10,412 nucleotides of DNA from positions 1-10,412 of the forward strand of contig JAISAX010000348.1 of assembly GCA_031266495.1 (NCBI GenBank), read 5' to 3'. Made by a program: the position numbers and the translations under genes. The first letter of the stretch is position 1; every line of letters begins with the position of its first letter. Source of the DNA: Opitutaceae bacterium (GTDB taxonomy: Bacteria; Verrucomicrobiota; Verrucomicrobiae; Opitutales; Opitutaceae). This document shows positions 1-6,427 of this stretch, in pieces. A model generated the notes under the pieces. It was not told the DNA's origin. It worked only from the letters and a program-made list of their open reading frames with translations, and ran no database searches.

Positions 1-70
1 GGCTTTTGAGGATTCCTGTCATCCTCCGTCGTCCTCCCCGTTTTCCGCCACCCGAACCCACTCGCCAACC

Positions 71-1423
71 ATGACTGTAGTCCTGAAAAAATACATCCTT
101 CCCGCATTGATCATGCTGACCTCCGTGCCTGCTGTCGCCGCCGCGTATGCGCCTGCCACTACCTCATGGGACGGCAAGACGCCTGCCGATTACGTTCTCG
201 GCATTGAGGCCGACCGTCCCGACGCCATTTACCGGCAAGGCGAAACCGTCACCTTCCGGATCACCCTCCGGCATCGGCAAAATCCCGCCGCAGCCGGGGA
301 AGTGGAGTGGCTCATCTCCAGGGACGGCGTGCCTCCGGTCAAAAAAGGCACGGTCGCGATTCGGGACGGACGCGCCACCGTCACAGGCACTCTCGACGAA
401 CCCGGATTCCTCCGGTGCGCCGTCACCTTCAAGACCCCTGGCAAAAACCACACCGCCGTTGCCGGAGCCGCCATCGACCCGCTCGCGATAAAACCCGGCA
501 TGCCCCCTCCCGACGACTTCGACGCCTTCTGGGATGCGCAAAAAAAACGCCTTGCCGCCATCCCGGTCAATCCCCGCCTCACTCCCGTGCCCGCCCCGGC
601 CGATCGTCCCGGCATCGAAGTCTTCGATCTTCAGGCCGACTGCGCCGGCGCGCCCGTATCCGGTTACTACTCACGCCCGATCGGCGCGAAACCCGGCGGC
701 CACCCCGCCCGCCTTTGCGTCGATGGCGCCGGCGTGCGCGGCGCCGACCTCCTCGCGTCCGCGCGCTGGGCGGGCCGCGGCGTGATTTCCCTCGCCATCA
801 ACGCCCACGGCATCCCCAACGGAAAACCCCGCGAATTCTACGTCGACCTCGAACGCGGCGCGCTCAAAAACTACCGCCACGAGGGCCGCGAATCACGCGA
901 CACCTGTTACTTTCTCGGCATGTTTCTGCGCGTTCAGCGCGCGCTCGATTTCCTCGCCTCGCAGCCCGAGTGGGACGGCAGGACGCTCATGATCGAGGGC
1001 GGCAGCCAGGGCGGCGCGCAGGCGATGGCCGGAGCCGCGCTCGATCCCCGCGTCACCTTCTACACGGCGATGGTCACCGCCATGTGCGACCACGGCGGCA
1101 TGGTCGCCGGACGCGTCGCCGGCTGGCCCAGACTCGTCCCCGTCCACAACGGCGTGCCCGACCCCGCCGTGCTCCAGGCCGCGCGCTATTTCGACATGGT
1201 CAACTTTGCCCCCCGCATCAAGGCCCGCGGTTATTTCTGGGTCGGCTTCGTCGATTCCACCTGTCCGCCCACCACCGTTTACGCCGCCTACAACCAGCTC
1301 ACCGCGCCCGGGGAAATGATTCACGCCATCGGCAGCGCCCACTCGCTCGACGGCGCCAGACTCTGGCCCGCCGTATCCGCCGCGCAGCAAAAACACATTG
1401 AGGAACAAAACTCGAAAAAATGA
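71..1423 (+). CDS. Secreted acetylxylan esterase-like protein (CE7-type alpha/beta hydrolase)
   Basis: Predicted exported carbohydrate esterase of 450 aa. Residues 1-25 form a signal peptide: K6-K7, a hydrophobic core, then a likely signal peptidase I site at AVA-A or AAA-Y. Residues about 35-140 look like a beta-rich Ig-like domain. A CE7-type hydrolase follows from the D149-F-D-A-F-W entry motif. The nucleophile elbow is GGSQGG with S312, and the other triad residues fit D395 (VGFVDSTCPP) and H424 (GSAHS). The D-to-H spacing of 29 agrees with CE7 acetylxylan esterases/cephalosporin C deacetylases as I recall them. The usual HGY-G oxyanion motif appears instead as VDGAGVRG, so the family is clear but the substrate is not. 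The likely reaction is removal of acetyl groups from a plant-type polysaccharide or its oligosaccharides outside the cytoplasm. The 3' end overlaps the lyase by 4 bp, implying coupled translation. No Shine-Dalgarno is visible; the start is chosen because it gives a complete signal peptide. Confidence 0.88.
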   Translation: MTVVLKKYILPALIMLTSVPAVAAAYAPATTSWDGKTPADYVLGIEADRPDAIYRQGETVTFRITLRHRQNPAAAGEVEWLISRDGVPPVKKGTVAIRDGRATVTGTLDEPGFLRCAVTFKTPGKNHTAVAGAAIDPLAIKPGMPPPDDFDAFWDAQKKRLAAIPVNPRLTPVPAPADRPGIEVFDLQADCAGAPVSGYYSRPIGAKPGGHPARLCVDGAGVRGADLLASARWAGRGVISLAINAHGIPNGKPREFYVDLERGALKNYRHEGRESRDTCYFLGMFLRVQRALDFLASQPEWDGRTLMIEGGSQGGAQAMAGAALDPRVTFYTAMVTAMCDHGGMVAGRVAGWPRLVPVHNGVPDPAVLQAARYFDMVNFAPRIKARGYFWVGFVDSTCPPTTVYAAYNQLTAPGEMIHAIGSAHSLDGARLWPAVSAAQQKHIEEQNSKK

Positions 1424-3849
1424 CAAGACTCCGCCCGTCCACGACACCCTCTCCCATGATCGCCCGACTCCGCATCTCCGCCCTCTGCGCTCTCTGCACT
1501 CTCCTTGCCTGCGCCCGGCTTGCCGCTTCCGAACCGGTCCCGTTCCCCAATGCCGGTTTCGAGGACGGCCTTCAATCCTGGGTTCAGGATGAAAACGACC
1601 GCACCCACGGCCTCAGCCGCATCACGCCCGACGCCGCCCGCACCGGCGCCGCCGGCCTGCGCGTCACCCAGCGGGGCGACACGCCCGGCTCCTGGTTGCA
1701 AAGCGCCCGCCTGCCCGTCTCCGGGGATAACGCTTATCGTCTCGAATTCTGGGCGCGCGTCGTCGAGCAAAGCGGCATCGGAGTCTGGATACAATTTTAC
1801 GATGAAAACCGCCGGACGATCAAACCACCGGACGGCGGAGTCACCGTGCTGCTCAAGCCCGCTCCCGCCGACTGGACCCGTTACGAATCCGTCCTGACCA
1901 CCCCCGCCGGCGCCGCTTGGCTCACCGTGGCCGTGCACGGCTATAACCGGCGCGCCGTGCTCGCCGACTTCGACAACTTTTCTCTCACCCCGGTCGATGC
2001 CTCCGCCGCTCCCGCCGCGAAACCCGCCGCCAACGCGCTCGTGCCCGAGCCGGCCCGCGTGCGGGAAATCGCGGCGCTCCTGCCTGTCGAGCCTCGCGGC
2101 CTCGGCCCTTTGCTCGACGACCGCGCCGTCTGGAACGCCCTCGGGGCCGACGCCGATTTCCGCGAAAAAACCCTCGCCCGCGCCGCGCGCTTCGCGAACG
2201 AACCCACCCCCGAAATCACCCGGCAAGCCTATGACGCCTCGGTGCAAAGCGGAGATCGCAAAATCGACAAGGTGACCGACCGTCGCCGCTTCCGTCTCGT
2301 CACCCTCGTCCTTGCCGAGGGCATGGAAAACCGGGGCCGCTTCCTTCCCCCCATCGAAAAGGAAATCAACGCGATCTGTTCCGAGCCATCCTGGATACTC
2401 TCGGGCCATGTCCGGTTCACCTTCGGGCGCAACGATCTCGGCACGGCCATGACCGCCTGGAACCTGGTCACCGCCGACACCCTGCTCGGTGGCCGCCTCG
2501 CCCCGGAAACGCGCCGCCTCGTCCGCGACCTCGTGCGCGAACGCGTCCTCTCGCACTACCTCGCCGTCCTGCGCGGCGAGAAAAAGCCCGAGTGGTGGGC
2601 CATCGACCCCAACAACTGGAACTCCGTCGTCCACGGCGGCGTCGTCGCCTCCGCGCTCGCCTTTCTCGAATCGCGGGAGGATCGTGCCGCGATCGTGGCC
2701 GCCGCCGAGACCGGCACCCGGTTCTACATCGGGGGCTTTCCCGCCGACGGCTACTCGCCCGAGGGCATGGGCTACTGGAAGTATGGCTTCGGCCATTACG
2801 TCCTGCTGGCCGAGACCGTGCTCGCGGCCACCGGCGGGGAGATCAACTTTTACGACCGCGACAACATCCGTCTCGTCGCGCAGTTTCCCCGTCGCTTCGA
2901 AATCGCGTCGGGCGTGTATCCTGCTTATGGAGACGCCATGTTCCTCGAATCCCGGAGCGAATGGCTCTTCCACATCATCGACCGTCGCTACGGGCTGGAC
3001 GACGGCGCCCCCCGCGTCATGACGCCCGACCCCATGTACAGCGCTTTCCTCTATTTTTACGGCATCAACCTCGCCTTCGACTCCTCCTCTCCCCCGCTCG
3101 CCGCCCGCGACGCCGCCGTCATTCGCGGCCACCGCCTGCGCGACTGGTTCGGGCAAAGCCAGATTTACGTCGGCCGTCCGGCGGCGGACAATCGCCCCGT
3201 CCTCGCCGTCTCCTTCAAGGGCGGCAACAACGGCGTGAGCCACAGCCACACCGATCTCGGCACCTTCGTCGCGGTTAGCAACGGCAAGTCCGTGCTCGTC
3301 GATCCGGGCGTCACCGTTTATACGGCGCGGACCTTCGGACCCGACCGCTATGTCCACGCCGCCATCAACTCCCTCGGCCACTCCGTGCCTCTGGTGGCGG
3401 GCCAGCTCCAGAAACCCGGGCCGCAACACGCGGCCGCCATCAAGGAGCAGGCATTCACCGACGCCGCCGACACCGTCACGCTCGACCTCGCACGAGGCTA
3501 TGACGTCCCGGCGCTAAAAGAACTCACCCGCCGCTTCGACTACGAGCGGGCGGGTCGCGGTGTGTTGACCGTAACGGACCGGGTGTCTTTCACCTCGCCC
3601 CGGGCCTTCGGCACGGCGCTCGCCACCTATGGCCAGGCCCGCGAGGGAAGCCCCGGAGTCTGGATTGTCTCTCACGAGGGCGAATCCCTGCGGGTCGAGA
3701 TCACCACATCGGGCGGCCTGTCCTTCACCGTCACCGACCGGGTGCTCGAGGACGAGGCGCGATTCGGCAAGGTCCGCCGCCTCGGCATCGACCTCGACGC
3801 CCCGGCGGCGGAGGCGGCCATCACCCTGAAAATCACTCCGTCGGAGTGA
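1420..3849 (+). CDS. Secreted heparinase II/III-family polysaccharide lyase with N-terminal CBM-like domain
   Basis: Predicted exported polysaccharide lyase of 809 aa. A hydrophobic export signal occupies residues 13-36. Residues about 42-190 form a beta-sandwich of the CBM4/9 type, starting FPNAGFEDGLQSW and ending DNFSLTPV. After an Ala/Pro linker comes an alpha/alpha-toroid (about 210-560) with N398-N-W-N and H405, and a tyrosine-rich stretch D443-G-Y-S-P-E-G-M-G-Y452-W typical of heparinase II/III proteins. The C-terminal heparinase II/III beta domain carries S607-H-S-H610-T-D. Asn/His, Tyr and His are the catalytic residue types of PL12/15/17/21-like lyases, which beta-eliminate uronate polymers. 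The exact PL family and substrate cannot be decided by eye. The ATG at 1420 overlaps the esterase stop (ATGA) and suggests coupling. The in-frame ATG at 1456 (M13) would give a cleaner signal peptide and is a real alternative. LLAC at residues 28-31 could be a weak lipobox. Confidence 0.85.
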   Translation: MTRLRPSTTPSPMIARLRISALCALCTLLACARLAASEPVPFPNAGFEDGLQSWVQDENDRTHGLSRITPDAARTGAAGLRVTQRGDTPGSWLQSARLPVSGDNAYRLEFWARVVEQSGIGVWIQFYDENRRTIKPPDGGVTVLLKPAPADWTRYESVLTTPAGAAWLTVAVHGYNRRAVLADFDNFSLTPVDASAAPAAKPAANALVPEPARVREIAALLPVEPRGLGPLLDDRAVWNALGADADFREKTLARAARFANEPTPEITRQAYDASVQSGDRKIDKVTDRRRFRLVTLVLAEGMENRGRFLPPIEKEINAICSEPSWILSGHVRFTFGRNDLGTAMTAWNLVTADTLLGGRLAPETRRLVRDLVRERVLSHYLAVLRGEKKPEWWAIDPNNWNSVVHGGVVASALAFLESREDRAAIVAAAETGTRFYIGGFPADGYSPEGMGYWKYGFGHYVLLAETVLAATGGEINFYDRDNIRLVAQFPRRFEIASGVYPAYGDAMFLESRSEWLFHIIDRRYGLDDGAPRVMTPDPMYSAFLYFYGINLAFDSSSPPLAARDAAVIRGHRLRDWFGQSQIYVGRPAADNRPVLAVSFKGGNNGVSHSHTDLGTFVAVSNGKSVLVDPGVTVYTARTFGPDRYVHAAINSLGHSVPLVAGQLQKPGPQHAAAIKEQAFTDAADTVTLDLARGYDVPALKELTRRFDYERAGRGVLTVTDRVSFTSPRAFGTALATYGQAREGSPGVWIVSHEGESLRVEITTSGGLSFTVTDRVLEDEARFGKVRRLGIDLDAPAAEAAITLKITPSE
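3833..3849 (-). terminator. Candidate terminator hairpin overlapping the end of the lyase gene
   Basis: TCACTCC (3833-3839) and GGAGTGA (3843-3849) form a perfect 7-bp inverted repeat around a GTC loop. On the minus strand the stem is followed by TTTT, so it could end transcription coming from the yjbQ-like gene, whose stop lies about 90 bp upstream. There is no T-run on the plus strand. The right arm contains the lyase stop codon. The short T-run makes this a weak candidate. Confidence 0.4.
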
Positions 3850-3938
3850 CGGTCATGGATTGGCGGCGCGGGAGACGATGGTCAGGCCAAAGACGATGAC
3901 AAATGCGGCGGGGACGCGGCGTTCGGCGGGACGGCTCT

Positions 3939-4358
3939 TTACCCGCCGATGATTTTGACCAGGACGCGCTTGCGGCGGAGGCCGTCGAATTCGCCGTAAA
4001 AAATCTGCTCCCACGGGCCGAAGTCGAGGCGCCCGGCCGTCACGGCGACCACGACCTCGCGGCCCATGATCGTGCGCTTGAGGTGGGCGTCAGCGTTGTC
4101 CTCGCCGGTGCGGTTGTGGTCGTATTGGGAATGCGGTTTTTCGGGCGCGAGCTTTTCCAGCCAGCGCTCGAAGTCGGCATGCAGGCCGGATTCGTCGTCG
4201 TTGATAAACACGGAGGCGCTGATGTGCATCGCGTTGACCACTACAAGTCCCTCGCGGATGCCGCTCTCGCGAAGGCACGCCTCGACTTCGGGCGTGATGT
4301 TGATGAATTCACGGCGGCGCGTGACGTCGAACCAGAGTTCTTTGCGATAGGATTTCAT
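3939..4358 (-). CDS. YjbQ/UPF0047 family protein
   Basis: This 139-aa protein matches the YjbQ (UPF0047) family over its whole length, which is the normal size. Visible family features are N42-A-M-H45 followed by S-A-S-V-F-I-N53, then D90-A-H92-L-K, M98-G-R, G109-R-L-D-F-G-P-W116-E-Q and the terminal V-L-V-K-I-I-G-G. Members are small cytoplasmic proteins forming compact trimers. E. coli YjbQ has been reported to support thiamine phosphate synthase activity, but the physiological role is unsettled, so family membership is much surer than function. It lies 200 bp downstream of the exporter pair on the same strand and is separated from it by a terminator-like hairpin, so it probably has its own promoter. 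It converges with the lyase gene. No Shine-Dalgarno is evident; the start is supported by the conserved N-terminus. Confidence 0.9.
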   Translation of the reverse strand: MKSYRKELWFDVTRRREFINITPEVEACLRESGIREGLVVVNAMHISASVFINDDESGLHADFERWLEKLAPEKPHSQYDHNRTGEDNADAHLKRTIMGREVVVAVTAGRLDFGPWEQIFYGEFDGLRRKRVLVKIIGG

Positions 4359-4428
4359 GCGCCCCAGTCTGGAAAAAAGTCCCGGAGGGCTTCGAGTCCG
4401 AAGTCTTGCGCGGGTGCGCCAGTGATCA

Positions 4429-4464
4429 GTCGAAGGTCAAAAGTCAGAAGGTCGAAGGTCGTCA
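4429..4464. repeat. Heptad-like tandem repeat, GTCRAAR units
   Basis: Between the exporter operon and the yjbQ-like gene there are units GTCGAAG (4429-4435), GTCAAAA (4436-4442), GTCAGAAG (4443-4450, one extra base) and GTCGAAG (4451-4457), then a decayed GTCGTCAG. It lies in the 5' region of the yjbQ-like gene. No coding role is evident. The function is unknown, and the pattern resembles short tandemly repeated repetitive sequences. Confidence 0.6.
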
Positions 4465-4506
4465 GCGGCCCGCCGGAGCGGGCCAATTGGGGAGGATTGG
4501 ATTGTC

Positions 4507-4532
4507 GATAAAAATGCTCCGTGAAGCGGAGC
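4507..4532 (-). terminator. Rho-independent terminator of the ABC exporter operon
   Basis: GCTCCG (4516-4521) and CGGAGC (4527-4532) form a perfect 6-bp stem with a 5-nt loop. Read on the minus strand, the stem is followed by A and then five T (complement of A4510-4514). It lies 26 bp after the stop of the second exporter gene. Position, strand and T-run all fit an intrinsic terminator, though the stem is short. Confidence 0.65.
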
Positions 4533-4558
4533 CGCTGGATCGTTTGCCGGTCCCGCAC

Positions 4559-6427
4559 TCAGCCATGCCCGGGGGCCTCCGCCGACTCCGGGCAGCCGGA
4601 GAGCCGCCAGTAAAAGCCCCGCTGCGCGAGCAGCTCGGCGTGGGTGCCGCGTTCCCGGATTTCGCCGTGGTTGATCACGAGGATCTGGTCGGCGTTGCGA
4701 ATGGTGCTCAGGCGGTGCGCGATGACGAAACTCGTCCGGTTGCGCATCAGCCGCGCCATCGCCTCCTGGATGTGTTGCTCGGTGCGCGTGTCCACGCTGC
4801 TGGTCGCCTCGTCGAGAATCAGGATCGCCGGATCGGCGAGGATGGCCCGGGCAATGGAGAGCATCTGCCGCTGGCCGTGGCTGAGGCTGCCGCCCCCGCC
4901 GTTCGGCAAGAAGGTGTCGTAGCCTTGCGGCAGGCGGCGGATCCAGGGATCGGCGTTGGCGAGGCGCGCCGCCTCCTCGACCCCGGCGTCGGTCGCGCCG
5001 GGCCGGCCGTAGCGGATGTTGTCGCGGACCGTGCCGGAAAAGAGAAATGTATCCTGCAATACGATACCGAGGTGGCGGCGGAGGTCGTCCTTGGCGATGC
5101 CGCGCAGGTCCCGTCCGTCGATGAGGACGCGGCCGCGGTCGATTTCGTAAAAGCGGGTGAGCAGGTTGATGATCGTCGTTTTCCCGGCTCCGGTGGGGCC
5201 GATCAGCGCGATGGTCTGGCCGGGGCGGGCGTGGAGGTTGAGGGCCTTGAGGACGGGGACGCCCTCGACGTAGGAGAAGTGCACGTCCTCGAAAACGATG
5301 TCGCCGCGGACCGGGCCGAGCGGTTGCGCGCCGGGGGTGTCCTCCTCGGGGGGCTCGTCGATGATCTCGAAAACGCGCTCGGCCCCGGCCATGGCGGACT
5401 GGATCTGGTTGTAGAGGTTGGCGATTTCGTTGAGGGGGCGGCCGAACTGGCGCGTGTAGTTGATGAAGGTGGCGATGGCGCCGATGGTCGCCAGGCCGCG
5501 GATGGCCATGAAGCCGCCCAGCACGGCGACGATCGCGAGGCCGAGGTTGTTGCCCATGTTCATCAGCGGGCCGGTCACGCCGCTGAAGGTCTGCGCCTGC
5601 ACGCCGGCGCGGAGGCTGGCCTGGTTGATGTCGTCGAAGCGGGCGACGATGGCGGCTTCCTGTCCGCAGGCCTTGACGAGTTTGCGGCCGCCGACGCTTT
5701 CCTCGATGAAACCGTAGAGGCGGCCGAGGGCGGCCTGCTGCACGCGGTAGCGGGCGCGGATGCGCGCGCCCAGCCAGCGGTTGGCGGTCACGGTGAACAG
5801 CGAGATGAAAAACACGCTCGCCAGGGCCAGCCAGGGGTTGATCAGAATCATGGCCACGGCGACGCCGACCGTGCCGAGCGCGCCCGAGACGAGCTGCGTC
5901 GCGCTGTTGCCGAGCACCTGGTTGATGCTTTCCACGTCGTTGGTGACGCGGGCCATCAGTTCGCCGTGGGCGCGGCGGTCGAAGAAGCGCAGCGGCAGGC
6001 GTTGCAGCCGGTCGAAGAGGTCGGCGCGCAGGGCGCGCAGGGTGCGTTGCGAGGCTCCCGCCATGATGCGGGTCTGGAGGAAACCGAAGGCGGCGGAGAG
6101 CGCATAGACCAGCAGCATGAGGCCGAGGGTGCGGGCGAAGCCGTCGAGTTCGCGGGGGACGATGTGGCGGTCGATGGCGCGGCCGAGCAGGAGGGGGCCG
6201 GCGAGGTCGAACGCCACGGAGCCGACGACCAGCAGGCCGGTGAGGAACAGGGCGAGCCGTTCGTGGCGGAGGTAACCCCAGAGGCGCAGGACGGCGCCGG
6301 TCGCGTTTCTGGCGCGTTCGACGGGCGCCTGGAAACCGGCTCCGGGACCGCCGCGCCGTCCCGGCATGGGCGGCATCCGGTCCTCGGCGGAGGGCCGGGG
6401 CTGGCGTTGCGGGTCAGTCGCCTTCAT
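4559..6427 (-). CDS. ABC exporter half-transporter, catalytic subunit of a heterodimer
   Basis: Half-transporter of 622 aa fusing a six-helix type IV transmembrane domain (about 48-345) to an ATPase domain (about 375-610). The first 45 residues are a Pro/Gly/Arg-rich cytoplasmic extension (PGRRGGPGAG) of the kind seen in YheH/BmrD-like partners. Walker A is G410-P-T-G-A-G-K416-T-T, Walker B ends D539-E540, and the switch histidine H571 sits in IAHRLST, so this subunit supplies a complete catalytic half-site. Its signature motif is L515-S-H517-G-Q instead of LSGGQ, the usual defect on the partner face of a degenerate site. It probably pairs with the upstream gene in the inner membrane to export drugs, lipids or other amphipathic compounds; the substrate is not visible. 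The start at 6427 is chosen over upstream in-frame codons because AAAGGAG lies 9 nt before it and it overlaps the upstream gene by only 14 bp. Confidence 0.93.
   Translation of the reverse strand: MKATDPQRQPRPSAEDRMPPMPGRRGGPGAGFQAPVERARNATGAVLRLWGYLRHERLALFLTGLLVVGSVAFDLAGPLLLGRAIDRHIVPRELDGFARTLGLMLLVYALSAAFGFLQTRIMAGASQRTLRALRADLFDRLQRLPLRFFDRRAHGELMARVTNDVESINQVLGNSATQLVSGALGTVGVAVAMILINPWLALASVFFISLFTVTANRWLGARIRARYRVQQAALGRLYGFIEESVGGRKLVKACGQEAAIVARFDDINQASLRAGVQAQTFSGVTGPLMNMGNNLGLAIVAVLGGFMAIRGLATIGAIATFINYTRQFGRPLNEIANLYNQIQSAMAGAERVFEIIDEPPEEDTPGAQPLGPVRGDIVFEDVHFSYVEGVPVLKALNLHARPGQTIALIGPTGAGKTTIINLLTRFYEIDRGRVLIDGRDLRGIAKDDLRRHLGIVLQDTFLFSGTVRDNIRYGRPGATDAGVEEAARLANADPWIRRLPQGYDTFLPNGGGGSLSHGQRQMLSIARAILADPAILILDEATSSVDTRTEQHIQEAMARLMRNRTSFVIAHRLSTIRNADQILVINHGEIRERGTHAELLAQRGFYWRLSGCPESAEAPGHG

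Noticed and set aside
18..37. 10-bp near-tandem repeat GTCATCCTCC / GTCGTCCTCC upstream of the esterase
   Set aside because: Only two copies with a mismatch in a pyrimidine-rich leader; chance is likely. The 70-bp leader otherwise shows no clear promoter or ribosome binding site.
1321..3429. Open frame of 702 codons antisense to the lyase gene
   Set aside because: Its translation is Gly/Ala/Asp/Val/Arg-rich with no recognisable domain. It mirrors the third-position GC bias of the real gene on the other strand.
3903..4511. Open frame of 202 codons on the plus strand over the yjbQ-like gene
   Set aside because: The minus strand matches YjbQ over its full length. The plus frame has no family features.
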